Source: Gigaspora rosea (lineage: Eukaryota; Glomeromycota; Glomeromycetes; Diversisporales; Gigasporaceae). Taken from it: a stretch of 64,000 nt of DNA. The DNA lies in contig QKWP01000211.1 of the NCBI GenBank assembly GCA_003550325.1, positions 195,143-259,142 on the forward strand. The letters are read 5' to 3'. Positions 12,599 to 23,348 of this stretch are shown in pieces (within the stretch, counting starts at the first letter, position 1; each line of letters opens with the position of its first letter). The notes under the pieces are model-generated. The model saw nothing but the letters and a program-made list of their open reading frames with translations, was not told the DNA's origin and searched no databases. The position numbers and the translations under genes were made by a program.

Positions 12599-13360
12599 TT
12601 TAAGATATGTTTTCTTCTGTTTTTATTTTTTTTATTATTTTTTTTAATAAAACAAAGTTTATAATTGAGTCTAAGATTCAAAAATTGTATCGAAAAAGGG
12701 GCACATCAAGTTCATTGGGTTTCAAATATGTCCATATTTCTGTATACCAACTATATTAGCTATTGTGTCATATATTCTACTATTATTTGTCTTTAAAGAA
12801 AAACAAATAATTTCAGATTTTCTAAATAGTGCTCCTGACAGGACATATAAAAAAATCCATTTCAAACTTATATTAAGCATTTTGTAAATTTTATTCTGTC
12901 GCACATTCTGTTTTGCTAATTCTAGACAGTCATAATTATTAAATCAATTATTGTTATAAGTTTCTTTTTTATACTATCTTTTCTTATACTATTCATATTT
13001 TAAAACTAGCTAAATTACTGGTTGCTAAACTTAAAAGAAAATATAATAAAAAGAGTAAAAAATTTCAAATTGATTACTAGAAGCACAAAAAATACAAAGC
13101 TTGTTTACAAGATATCGCTGACAATCCTAGCATACTAAAGTTTTATAACAACAATAAATATAATGATAAGTTTAATTTGGATATTTTGTTTTGGTAGAAA
13201 ATAAAGCCAAAAATATTAAAAAAAAATTTGAAAAAAATTTGTTTATTCTATATCTATTTTTAGCACATATCAAATATTGACAACCTCATTAACTTTATTA
13301 AATCTGTTAAAAAATCTACAAATATAAAACTTGATTAGATTTATTTGTTAAAGTATTAAA
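12599..13360. other. No gene recognised
   Basis: AT-rich DNA downstream of the LINE. A 60-codon minus-strand frame at 12722-12904 has no recognisable features. Confidence 0.55.
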
Positions 13361-13572
13361 ACTATTCTATATTGCAATCTAATTATTTATAACATTTTGC
13401 AATACTTTCAAGGCTCCAGGAATACAATTGATTATAACTATCTGGATCTTTTATTGGACTGTTCTATATTGCAATCTATATATCTAAAATATGCAATACC
13501 TTCAATGCCACAGGAACTTAGCTATTTAATTCTAGACAATTAATTATAACTATCTAGATCCTTTGTTGGCAA
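13361..13572. repeat. Degenerate tandem duplication, two ~100-bp copies
   Basis: Both copies contain CTATATTGCAATCT, then a GCAATAC(T/C)TTCAA block, a CAGGAA block, and ATTATAACTATCTGGATC or ATTATAACTATCTAGATC. Copy 1 runs to about 13455 and copy 2 from about 13459 to 13572. No coding potential was recognised. Confidence 0.6.
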
Positions 13573-15059
13573 CAATCGTACCTATATTTTACAAATATTT
13601 GAGCAGCAATTTTTTTTCTTTACTATCTTTTTTATTATTACAACCATTTTTTTTATCTTTACAATTATTTTTCTATGTAAAATTAAATTAATTATATTAA
13701 ATTTTTTAATTAAAAACTTATTTTGTATAAAATATAATAAATAATTTATATAAAGATGAATTACTATATTTTTTAAAGCACTTTTCTAGTTCTAATTTCT
13801 ATTTTATTTTTAATCAAAAATATTTAGTATTATTTATATTTATTAAATACTATTTAGCTAATAAATTTAAAAATAATAATTAGCTGTTTTCAGAAATAAT
13901 GAAAAATTAAAAATCGCAAAGAATATTCATGGTTTAAATGAGAATTTATCAATTTAATATATATTTAATTCTAGATTAATTTTTTAAAAATTATTAATAA
14001 TTAAAGTATTTTTAAGCCTTCAGTAAATTTTAAATAGCAGAGTAGACAATAAAGTACTTGCCAAAATTTTATTTCACTTTTTGCAAAATATATTGGCAGA
14101 ACAAATTACAATAGATGTTGTTAAACTTGAACAAATTTTTTAACAATAATATATTATTCTTGTAAATCTAATATTTATAAAAATGTTTTAAGTATTTTAA
14201 AAATATATTTTTATATAAAATGTATTTAGTGATTTTATTTTTGCATTATATTTATATTTTTTTATAACAATAACTTAAAGTTTTTATCTTAAATAAAAAA
14301 TTTATAAAAAGAATTAATAAATTAGAAAATAAGAAAATAAAAAGTAAAAAGAATAAAAAGAATAAAAAGATCAAAAAATAAATACAGACAAAGGACCAAA
14401 CAATAGATTTAGATTTATAATTGTACAAAGTCTTGCTCAATTATATATATAAGACAAAAAGTAAAAATTTAATAAAAACATTAAAAATAAAATTGAATAC
14501 TAGTAAAAAGTAAAGAAATATATGATAATAAATTGAGAAAATAATTAATAATAATTTTACTAAAAAAGCTATCAAATAAAAGTATAAAATTATATAATAA
14601 AATAGTAAAATTAAGTTAAATAATCTTGAAAAAATAAAAGTTAATTTAGAAAAATTAAAAATCTAAAAAATTTATAATTTGTTCAGACAAATTGGTACAG
14701 AAAAAATTAATTTATTAATTTATTTCAAATTTATTATCTAGATTTACTATAAAGCATATATATGTAATTGTAAATTATTTAATAATTAATAAATATTATC
14801 TATTGCTATGTTAATACTTAAAAATAATTGTTACTATTTTGGTAATAGGTGGTAATATATATAGGCAATTATAAACAGTAATTTTAAACAATTTTGAACA
14901 GTTTTGAACAATTAAATACCATATTTGCATGTAATAAAAAATTTCAGAGTATTTAGAAATATTCACAACAACTATATTACAATTAACTGAACTATAGTTA
15001 TTACTGTTTCTTGGTTTGGTTATATAGCTGCTTGTATTATCTTATATAATGTGAGCTTT
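13573..15059. other. No gene recognised; extremely AT-rich
   Basis: Long A/T tracts. A 62-codon Phe/Leu-rich minus-strand frame at 14252-14440 is what low-complexity A/T gives by chance. No repeat or RNA gene is supported. Confidence 0.6.
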
Positions 15060-15500
15060 ACTTTATTTTGCAATTAAAAAATTAACAAATTGCCAAAATA
15101 TTTCTCATAATATTACAAATGCACTTGAAAGTAATTATAGATTATTCATTAGTTAAACTAGAAAACTAGATAATGTTAATTTTGCTATATGCTCAATTTG
15201 TAACTGCAAAGATATTGTACTTTTTTTTGTATTTCCACAACAAACTTTAAAAGTAAAGTATAAGCATATTAAAGATTATGGAAATGTAAAATTTTGCTAG
15301 TCTGCTATTTTTGAAAAATATAATAAGTATCAATCTGCTATTGATATATTAAATAATTTGTATATCAATGCACTTGTCTATTATGATATTCTAGTACAAA
15401 ATGCTCTAAAAATCAAACAATTGCAAGTTCAAATTTTAGCTACTATTAGAAACCATTGCTACAAAAACAATAGCAGAATAGACAAAAAAAAATTTTTTTT
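15060..15500 (+). pseudogene. Decayed ORF of unknown family (upstream of a coding tandem repeat)
   Basis: One plus-strand frame reads as protein over about 130 codons with only two or three stops. It has a small Cys cluster (FAICSICNCKDIVLFF near 15182), a basic stretch (QTLKVKYKHIKDYG) and a helical stretch (KYQSAIDILNNLYIN). The Cys cluster could be part of a zinc finger, but it is incomplete. I do not recognise the family. The frame leads into the repeat at 15508. Confidence 0.35.
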
Positions 15501-15507
15501 TTGTACA

Positions 15508-15846
15508 GTACTTATTTACAAATAATGTCTAAATTTCAATATATTATAAATAGTTTAATAAAATCACTATAAATAGCAAGTACTTTTATTCATGATATAT
15601 TAAACTACGAAAAAAGCTTAATAGTTCTTATTTACAAATAATATATAAATTTCAATATATTATAAATGGTTTAATAAAATCACTAGAAATAGCAAGTACT
15701 TTTATTCATGATATTTTAAACTATGAAAAAAGCTTAATAAGTACTTATTTACAAATAATATCTATATTGTAAATGGTTTAATAAAATCACTAGAACTAGC
15801 AAGTAGTTTTATTCATGATATTTTAAACTATGAAAAAAGCTTAATA
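15508..15846 (+). repeat. Three tandem copies of a ~117-bp unit, readable as a 39-residue protein repeat
   Basis: Copies start at about 15508, 15624 and 15741, a spacing of 116 and 117 bp. The third has a short internal deletion. In the plus frame each gives a unit like TYLQI..KFQYIINGLIKSL followed by E(I/L)AS(T/S)FIHDILNYEKSLI. The 117-nt period is a multiple of three, and copies differ mainly by substitutions. This suggests expansion while the sequence was coding. Copy 1 carries a stop and a 1-bp shift. Confidence 0.8.
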
Positions 15847-16160
15847 AATAATGAATGTTTAGGTTCAACTTCTTCCTCTATTTCTACTGCTAACTTCTCT
15901 ATTCCTGCTACTACTACTGCCTCTACTTCTTCTGCCACTACAACAATTGTAGTTTTGACTCTGCTAGAGGATTGGAAGAATACATCTCCAAGTGTTGTTA
16001 CAAGTTCACAAAACCATAAAATTTTGTTTAGAACTTGTGCTTTTTGTTTCACTAAAGGTTACTAGTCTATAAGCTGTGAACAAATTTTATAACATTTTCA
16101 GATTATTGTATTTGGTATTGGAATACCAATAAACATATAGCTAAAGTTTGTCTAGCCAAA
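15847..16160 (+). pseudogene. Decayed ORF continuing from the 39-residue repeat; Ser/Thr/Ala-rich
   Basis: In the same frame as repeat copy 3 the sequence continues NNECLGSTSSSISTANFS, then an Ala/Thr/Ser-rich tract and a segment ending CAFCFTKGY before a stop near 16064. The opposite strand is also open at 15828-16052 (Val/Glu-rich), as expected from the low-complexity composition. I chose the plus strand because it continues the repeat frame. Family unknown. Confidence 0.35.
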
Positions 16161-16383
16161 AAAGCTACCAAACCACTATAGCTAACAATTCAAGTATATC
16201 ATTTACAAAAAACTTAATTACAATATTATAGGTAGATAAAAAAAATATTAATTTTTATATTAATTTTTAATATTTATTAATATCATTTTTTAGAAGTAGA
16301 ACAAATATTTATAAATTTTTTTTATAAAAAATTTTTATGATTTTTTTCTTTTACCTATATATAAAATTTTTTATAAAATATAT
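16161..16383. other. AT-rich spacer
   Basis: No feature seen apart from A/T runs. Confidence 0.5.
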
Positions 16384-16545
16384 ACAAATTTTTGTTTACA
16401 ATAGCACTCTGGGTTGTAAACAAATTTTTGTATTTTATTTTTTTCTTTAAAAAAATGTTTACAATAACACTCTGAGTTGTAAACATTTTAATAACTTTTT
16501 GAAATTAATAATTACAATAGCACCCTGGATTATAAACTTAATTTC
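16384..16545. repeat. Three spaced hairpins with a conserved 12-nt loop
   Basis: At 16394-16421 and 16457-16484 an identical 8-bp stem (GTTTACAA / TTGTAAAC) encloses the loops TAGCACTCTGGG and TAACACTCTGAG. A third at 16511-16537 has the loop TAGCACCCTGGA with an altered stem. Outer arms differ between copies, yet each pairs with itself. In the third, GAAATTAA at 16501-16508 faces TTAATTTC at 16538-16545. The spacing is about 60 bp. The function is unknown. Confidence 0.75.
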
Positions 16546-16849
16546 AATTATTTTGTTTTAAATATAATAGGTATATAATTCAATAATAAAGATTTTATGC
16601 ATAGCAAAACATTTTAATAAAGAATTATATGATTTAGTGCATTTGTGTTACAACACACTCTCTAATTAACTTTATAACTCAAAATTTCATATGTAACTAT
16701 CTACATACCAGTAAATTTTTTTAAGTTAATGAGTTCAAAAACACCACCAAAAATTGAGTTTATTAAATATTGTACTCATTATAGTCATGAATTATTTTGT
16801 ATATACATCCTATACAAGAAATGCACTATGCCAAAAACTGACTGAATTT
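16546..16849. other. No gene recognised
   Basis: AT-rich. The stretch near 16625-16665 resembles the outer end of the MITE at 63625 (TTTAG(T/C)GCAT...GTT...AACACAC), a possible relic end. Confidence 0.4.
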
Positions 16850-17300
16850 AGGAAGTGCTGTTTACCTTATGGAATTTATTATATTTTCACTAGTAGCCAA
16901 CAACTTAGCAGAGCTTACTATCTACAAAGCTAGGTTACGGAAGTGCTTAACAGAGGGTTTAGATGTACAGACCATTTAACAAAGTAGTCTTAATGCTAGA
17001 ATAATTAAGTTATAATAAAATTATCAGTTAAAAACCAATATGTTATAGAACTCTATGTATAGAAATCTGCTAAGAAGGTCTATAAGCTTTATAAGGCCCA
17101 AGAAGTACATAATCTCCTTATAGTACAATATACTACTGCTAACAAATTAAACAAATTATCAGTTAATAATTACTCATTGCTTCTATTAGAAGCACATAAA
17201 GTCTGTGAAGAAGAACTAACATGTTTTTAGACCTTTTTATACTTCTCGCAGAGGCACAGGCCTGCTTTATGTTCTTTGTAGAAGTACAAGTTTAGAGTAT
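16850..17300 (+). pseudogene. Decayed ORF, unknown family
   Basis: Plus-strand frames read as protein across interruptions. One part near 16890 gives FTSSQQLSRAYYLQS, and near 17050 a longer helical part gives ELYV(stop)KSAKKVYKLYKAQE and continues about 50 residues to LLEAHKVCEEELTCF before a stop at about 17230. Composition and hydrophobic spacing look protein-like, but I recognise no domain. It may belong with the relic at 15060-16160. Confidence 0.3.
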
Positions 17301-17955
17301 CAATTTAATTAGTCAAAATTTATATTTTGTTTTATTTATATTTTTTATTATTTTTATTTGTATATATATATTTTTATTTTTCTTTTTTTTGTATAATTTG
17401 GTTTCTTTTTTTTTTGTAATACTATATAATTTATAAAAAAATTATTTAAATAAAAAATATTTTTTTTATAATCTGTTAAATAGTATCTTAAAATAATAAT
17501 AATAATAGTGTTTTTTATTGTTAAAGAAATTTTTGCTTTTAAACTAAATTTTATAAATCTTGATAATTTTATATACTTTTGAATTACCATAATATACTCT
17601 ATTTACATATTAAGTACAGTTAACTCTCTTTATAATAAACGAACTAAAAATTTTAAAAATTTATATTTATTTGGTATAAAAAGAGTCATCTGTATTAGCA
17701 AATTCTATATATAGAAATATATTGATTACTAACTGTGTAAAATATATATCAATACTAAACACTCTGCTGATTTTTATTAATAGTAATAGTAATTGATATA
17801 TACAGTCATCCTCCTCTATAATTACGCAGTTTGTTTTACGCAAATATGTGATTATAAAAGAGTGTGATTATATAGTATTTACTCTATATAATTTCACTTA
17901 ATAATATAAGTTATATTATGTGATTATATAGAGTATATAAAAAAAAATTTTATTA
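17301..17955. other. No gene recognised; low-complexity A/T
   Basis: A 78-codon Ile/Lys/Tyr-rich minus-strand frame at 17354-17590 reflects A/T composition. The stretch 17780-17940 has short imperfect repeats of a TGATTATATAG-like string. Confidence 0.55.
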
Positions 17956-18129
17956 ATTTTATATATTAAAAAATATATTATGTAGTTCATTAATTAATGA
18001 TCACTTAAAATCATTGATTATTTAACAAATAAAGAATGAAATCCAATAATTAGTTACATTTCTTATTTTTTTGATTTTAAGTAATTATTAATTGATGAAC
18101 TATATAATATATTTTTTAATATATAAAAT
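17956..18129. repeat. Foldback repeat with 58-bp arms
   Basis: The left arm 17956-18013 and right arm 18072-18129 are inverted copies of 58 bp differing at about four positions, with a 58-bp spacer. The arms begin ATTTTATATATTAAAAAATA. A transcript would fold into a long stem. It is probably a short palindromic non-autonomous element; no target duplication was clear. Confidence 0.8.
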
Positions 18130-18984
18130 TGTGCTTCACTTCTTTAGATTAATGATCTGATCCAGATCAGATAAGAGTGATCTGACAGGTCAGACATTTG
18201 ACTTGGGTTATGACCCAGGTCAACAGATTATATGAACAATCATTATAGTAATTTTTTAAGGTTAGAGGGTATGTAGATCATTTTTATTAATAAACTAGTT
18301 ACTAAAAATTTTACATTTAATAATAAAGAAAATTTTTATTAAGTAACCATATTAAATTTTTAAATAAAATTGTAGTAGAGTTTTTTGATCCTAATAGTGG
18401 TCAAATTATTAAAATAAGCCTAGTAAAACATAAGATATAGTTGTTTTTATCTTCGTGATACTATTTTACTTATTGTTTATATGTGATTTAATTGGCCAAT
18501 TTGTGGTCACCCTCGCAGAATAGGCCTCGCTCCTGCAAAAGTTGATACTATAAAAACTTTATCAAATTTCATTCAAAATTAATAAAAATTTAAAATATGT
18601 TTAATTTTTTATTACAAACAACTTTACTTAGTACATAAATACAATTTATATAGTAAAAAATTAACTTTTATATATAGCAACTTTTAAATTCGCAGTAAAA
18701 ATATTTTTGGTCACTTGTTTATTAATAAAAATGATCTATATACTCTTTACTCTTAAAGAAAATTGCACTTTTCAAATTGGGAATTCTATAAATACTATAA
18801 ATTCTGCATATTACCATTGTTTTATAATGATAACATATAGAATTCATAGAATTTGATTGTCTTCCTAATTTGAGAAGTTGATAAAGTTAGTGTTACCTAT
18901 TGACATAATGATTTTTTAAACAATTAGATTAAATCATAAATGACAAAATTATCTTTAATGCTTTCTAATTGCTAATCAGGAATT
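18130..18984. other. Palindromic short repeats; no gene
   Basis: At 18140-18225 there are GATCTGATCCAGATCAGAT-type palindromes and a TGACCCAGGTCAA motif resembling the repeat at 21068-21180. At 18767-18880 an inverted repeat (ACTTTTCAAATTGGGAA against a right end reading CTTCCTAATTTGAGAAGT) bounds ~110 bp, a possible tiny MITE. Nothing coding is seen. Confidence 0.5.
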
Positions 18985-19310
18985 TTGAATATATCCATTT
19001 TGTTATGCACTATGATCTTCCTTATATCAAAATTTTGTTGCTATATTAAAGGCATAGGCGCTAATAAGGATAAAAAGAAAGCATTTAATAGTTTTTCAAA
19101 CCTTCTGAAGATGATAATTCTAGTGCACAATATAATCTTGGATTACTTCATGCTTGTGAGGATAAAAAAGTAGTATTTGGTAGTTTTTAAAATTTGCAAA
19201 AAGGGGTAATCCTAATAGTTAATTTAGAACTGGTCTATGTTATTGGAATGGTATTGGTGTGTCACTTAATCAGAAGAAAGCAGCTGAATAGATACAAAAA
19301 TCTCTAAAAA
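18985..19310 (+). pseudogene. Sel1-like repeat protein, frameshifted relic
   Basis: Three Sel1/TPR-like units are visible across frames: YIKGIGANKDKKKAFNSFSN near 19039; SSAQYNLGLLHACEDKKVV near 19119 after a +1 shift; and TGLCYWNGIGV, then NQKKAAE, near 19231 after another shift. The pattern (Leu-Gly near the start, a Gly-x-Gly turn, then KAA/KAF) is that of Sel1 repeats, which form protein-binding alpha-alpha superhelices. There are at least two frameshifts and stops. A kinase relic follows directly, consistent with a Sel1-kinase fusion of the type abundant in some mycorrhizal fungi (recalled, not checked here). Confidence 0.75.
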
Positions 19311-19560
19311 TAATCAAAATCGAAATGTGATTAAATATAAAAATTATACTACTAATGAATTTCTTGGAATTAGTATATCAATATCATGGATTCCATTTCA
19401 TGAATTAAATTTCATAAAGAAAATTGGAAAGGAGGACTTGCAACTGTATATTCAGCAATATAAATATATTCTGTTTCACATTATACTCAAAAAGATAGAC
19501 TATGCATATTAAAAAAACTGGCATGAACTTTCAAAATCTCCAAAATTCACAAGGATAGAG
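19311..19560 (+). pseudogene. Protein kinase N-lobe relic
   Basis: In frame 19327-19420 the sequence reads ...WIPFHELNFIKKIGK. After a 1-bp shift it continues KGGLATVYSAI and then to CILKKLA near 19510. The glycine-rich loop pattern (G-K-G-G-L/F-A-T-V-Y) and a lysine near the expected position match the start of a protein kinase domain. The rest is lost or separated (see 20230-20800). It lies directly after Sel1-like repeats, so the two were probably one gene. Confidence 0.7.
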
Positions 19561-20200
19561 TAGAAGTTTTACTACTGGCAATAGTCTTGTCAATATCACT
19601 TAGTAAATCATTTAATGCTAAATAATGTCTTTTGCTTTTATCGGCATACTTTTCTTTTAAACCTTGGGCTTTTTTGATAAGAGCCACGAAATTATATTCA
19701 GAAAACTGAAACGAATGACTATTCTCCATTGTCAGAGTATCAAAAAACTTCTCGCATGAAAGTGTTGTTATTAGCCTTGCCTGCAAACCTCAATTTGGAT
19801 ATTCAGTTTTGGCACTTTCTGTATAACATTGTTTGGCTAATTCGATTTTGATCTAGCTGTCAACTGAGAGCAATTTGTCAGGTATTTTGTTAATTTTCTT
19901 AACAGCTATTTTTAACCAATCTGCATTGGTCTCGTTCTCCTTCAAAAAAACCAGAAAATTCTGCTCTTATATATTGGTTAATGTTTGGTTGATCCTGGTA
20001 TTTTCTATCTTACCAAGTATGAAAACATATCATCAAACAGTTAATTATCATATTTGGTCACTATTTAGGCTCATAATTTTAATTGGTTCAATAGTATAGG
20101 TAGCATTATCTCAATTGTCACATTTTCATTTAGTGCTGTCGCTATGGGCTCCAATTTTGGTAATTTTTATGGGTAAAGAGAGATCCATCATTTTTTATTT
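19547..20200 (-). pseudogene. Unrecognised decayed helical protein on the minus strand
   Basis: Reading leftward, a fairly continuous minus-strand frame covers about 20000-19547. It runs LKENETNADWLKIAVKKIN..., passes two stops, then ENSHSFQFSEYNFVALIKK and a Lys/Ala-rich helix to the stop at 19547. It could be the N-terminal helical region of another kinase-type gene placed tail to tail with the Sel1/kinase relic, but I see no diagnostic motif. The plus strand here is not protein-like. Confidence 0.4.
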
Positions 20201-20229
20201 TTATAAACTGGTTTACTTGCACAAAAATT

Positions 20230-20800
20230 AATCTCAAGTGCTAAATGTAGAGCTAAGTCCACTAAAGACATTGCTGCATTTAAATTATATAATGGATCAA
20301 AAAATAGCTATGAAGAGCTTTTAAAAGAGGTAAGCATTTATTATAACTTAATTTGTTATGAATTTAATTTTTTTTTATATTTTATAATAATTTTTATAAT
20401 TTTAAAGTTAAAAGCATTACTAAAAGCCCAACATTTTTACAATGTTATGAAGTATCTAAAAATGAATTTACAGATAAAAATATTTTGTAATATGACACGC
20501 AAAAATGAGATCATTATATCAATATCTTTATATAGTTGTGCAAAATGAATTGGGAAAAAAGTTAGAATTAATAACGTACATTGCATTTGATCTTCAAATA
20601 ATGCATATATTGGAGATTTAGGCTTTGCAAATAAAATATTAAACAAAGAATCAGGTAGAATTTATGTAATTTTGCATATTTAGCTCTTGAAGTTATGCAA
20701 GACAAATCATTTAATTTTATTGTAATTTTTTGGAAAAGAACAATGGTAATAGTAATTATATTATATTTGGGTTGGATTTTTTCTGCACTATACGCACATA
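20230..20800 (+). pseudogene. Protein kinase C-lobe relic
   Basis: Near 20610 the frame reads AYIGDLGFANKILNKESGR, resembling a kinase DFG/DLG motif and activation loop. After a 1-bp shift comes AYLALEVMQDKSFNF, matching the usual Y-x-A-P-E-V segment with Pro replaced by Leu. The upstream part (20260-20330 and 20420-20560) is a poor match and may include an intron starting GTAAGC at 20330. It could be the other half of the kinase at 19311, with the minus-strand block inserted between. Confidence 0.6.
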
Positions 20801-20864
20801 TATAAAGTTTTTAATGTCCAAATTTTACTAATAAATACTCGCTAGGTCACCTGTAGTGTTTTAT

Positions 20865-21021
20865 AGGGATTGGAACCGCCTAAAATTTTCTTAATCGTTT
20901 AATTGTTTAACCGTTTAACCGTTTAATTTGACCGGCATTAAAATAATTCCGGCCCACGACCATCATAATTCTGCTCGGAACTATAGAGCAATTTTTAAAC
21001 GGTTAAATGGTTCCAATCTCT
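20865..21021. mobile_element. 157-bp MITE with 10-bp target-site duplication
   Basis: The terminal inverted repeats are AGGGATTGGAACC at the left and AGAGATTGGAACC at the right (12 of 13 match). It is flanked by a perfect direct duplication AGTGTTTTAT at 20855-20864 and 21022-21031. The interior has tandem heptamers of the TTAACCG type near 20905-20925. A 10-bp duplication is most typical of Mutator-like elements, so a MULE-mobilised MITE is likely. It is not coding. Confidence 0.9.
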
Positions 21022-21067
21022 AGTGTTTTATCATAGCAATATTATTATACCAACAACCTTATAAAAA

Positions 21068-21180
21068 AAAGCAATGACCCAATTTTTGATCTATAAAGTT
21101 GACCTGCACAGGTCAGACGATCTGGGTCAGAGCAATTTTTGACCCATAACCTGTACAGGTCAGCTAATCTGGGTCAGAAC
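21068..21180. repeat. Tandem/palindromic GACC-GGTC repeat
   Basis: Two units of about 55 bp share CAATTTTTGA(C/T)C and CAGGTCAG, and each carries a TCTGGGTCAGA block. Each holds a palindrome (GACCTGCACAGGTC and ACCTGTACAGGT). Related motifs occur at 18140-18225. This is a short family of palindromic repeats. Confidence 0.65.
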
Positions 21181-21439
21181 TCTAATTCAAATATAATTTT
21201 AATTTACATAGTATACAACGCAGCCAACTCACCATGTATCCATACATTCTTTATTTATTATTTGTTTTAAACATGATTATATAGAAGGAAAATATATATG
21301 TATTCTAGTGCGATAAGTGGTGCATTCATGCCACCCATCTTATTCAGTATTTTTTTAATCAAATTCTGTTAAAAATTTTTTACAGTATTTATTATCTATT
21401 GCAATATAACAATACAGTATAATTAAATTTAAATAAGTT

Positions 21440-21850
21440 ATATTACTAATGCAGTTATTAGATTGTAATTTTTACTATAATGTAAAAATTTTTATTATAG
21501 AACTTACTATTACTAAAGTTAGTATTAGATTGTAATTTTTACTATATTTAATATAAAAATTTCTATTATAGAACTTACTATTCAGTAACTACTGTATACA
21601 GTCATAGTTGAATTTATTGCATTAGAATTATTATTATTTTTATTATAATTTAGAATTTACTTGTTAATATAGTATATATAGTAGTTAAAGTTGTATTAGT
21701 ATTGAAAATATTAATGTTTGTATAAAATTCCTGTTACAGAATTTACTCACTATTCCAGTTAGCACAATATGCAGTTGAGTTGGTAGCACTGGATTTACTA
21801 TATAGAATTCCATTATAGAACTTACTTATTTCTAATGCAGTATTCATGTT
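21440..21850. repeat. Degenerate minisatellite, ~70-bp unit
   Basis: The clearest copies (about 21456-21510 and 21525-21580) share TTAGATTGTAATTTTTACTA and TATTATAGAACTTACTATT. More diverged versions of the AGAA(C/T)TTACT block recur to about 21830. No coding frame. Confidence 0.6.
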
Positions 21851-23006
21851 GTATTTAATTGCTAATCCGGATAAGATCTGCAGAATTTTTATATTTGAAT
21901 TTGGGGGATTTACACTGGATTTACTATGTTTTTATTATATGCTAAAATCTTACAACCGCCTTGTTTACATGAAATTTATATAGTCATCTGATCATTTTTT
22001 AGTGATATCTCAGCGTATTGTTATCCTATATCCACTTCTTCAAAGATATTAGGTAACTAGAGTAATCTTAGACAGTGAACACTTTGTGTAACTTCAAACT
22101 TTGTTACGGTGGTATATCTAAGTCAGTATGGCGTTTTTAAGAAAACTTAACAAAGAAGATTTAAGGCAATTTGCAATTACGAAAGAGGCTACAATTAAAA
22201 GTATATGAGGATACTAATAACTGTTTGATTTGTGTAGTTAATAGTTGTTTTAATTATTGAAAGAGTATGAAGACTCGATGTTGAACTTGAGGTCCAAATA
22301 AGCCGCTTTTATACTTTTTGAAATTTTACAAATATAACGGTCAATATCTTTTACATGTGTAATATATACTATAACTATTATTAATAAAATATATAGTATA
22401 ACTAGTAAAATATAATATATGTAATAAATAATATATATGTAATAAATAAAATATCTAGAATATAAGCTATAAATATGACATCTTTTAGATATGTCAGATC
22501 TACAATTTTTGTCCGCAGCAATCGCCTAGCCAATCAGATCGTTGGTCTATTAATAAGTATAGGAGTAAATATTTGACAACTCCTATCTTGGCAACCAGAG
22601 GTCGTACAGGGACGTACTATAGCTTATTCGAACCGTCTCATCGCGCTGAGTCGAATGGTGGTTGTTTCATCGAATTTAGATCACTGGTTCAAACGTTATG
22701 TCCGTTTTTGTGATATTTTACAGGTTAACAGTATACTAGGCCAATTTGAATAATCTAACTGCCATTAGATGCGTCTCAGTGAGCTCTACAACTTTCATTA
22801 ATTGACTTGAGCTGTTAGCTTAATAAAAAATCACTTACCATAGAGGTAGTTGTAAGGTTTCAGCATATAATAAAAGTTTATATTGTACTTATCCCCAAAA
22901 TTTACTATTGTCCCAATATAGTAATTCTGCAGATTTTATTCAGATCATCAATTAAGTAGTTATTTATTTAAAGTAGTTACTTTAAATATCTAAAGCAGTA
23001 CATACA
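21851..23006. other. No gene recognised; possible first-exon-like start
   Basis: At 22129 an ATG opens 26 codons (MAFLRKLNKEDLRQFAITKE...) before a stop. It could be a first exon but nothing downstream continues it. Motifs of the type GTCTCA(C/G)TGAG appear near 22640 and 22770 and again at 37066 and 38485. Confidence 0.4.
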
Positions 23007-23008
23007 TA

Positions 23009-23346
23009 TGGAGCTTTGCAGTAGAAAGGGCGGATACGACCCCAAAATGAAAAAGATTTTTTTATTAAATTTTGGTAAATTTCAATGTGATCAACATTTT
23101 TTAATTATAAATGAAAGTCAATTTGTATGATAAAAAATCAAGATACATAATGTTAAAAGAAAGTTGTACAAGGTTGTAGCCAATTGCTTCATGAGATTCC
23201 CATTAGTCATATATTATATTTAACTAATCAAAATCGTGAATTTGAATTAACCCGGATCAGTTTGAAAATCAAAACAAAGTGATTAAATTCAATTATCTCA
23301 AAATTATATATATTGATGTATCTGCCCTTTCTACTGCAAAGACCCA
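23009..23346. mobile_element. 338-bp MITE with TA duplication (Tc1/mariner-type)
   Basis: The ends are inverted copies of about 31 bp: TGGAGCTTTGCAGTAGAAAG at left and TGGGTCTTTGCAGTAGAAAG read inward from the right. They are flanked by TA at 23007-23008 and 23347-23348. The interior is AT-rich and non-coding. TA target duplications point to Tc1/mariner-type mobilisation. Confidence 0.88.
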
Positions 23347-23348
23347 TA

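Noticed and set aside
15828..16052. Minus-strand 74-codon Val/Glu-rich frame
   Set aside because: It is the complement of the Ser/Thr/Ala-rich plus frame that continues the 39-residue repeat.
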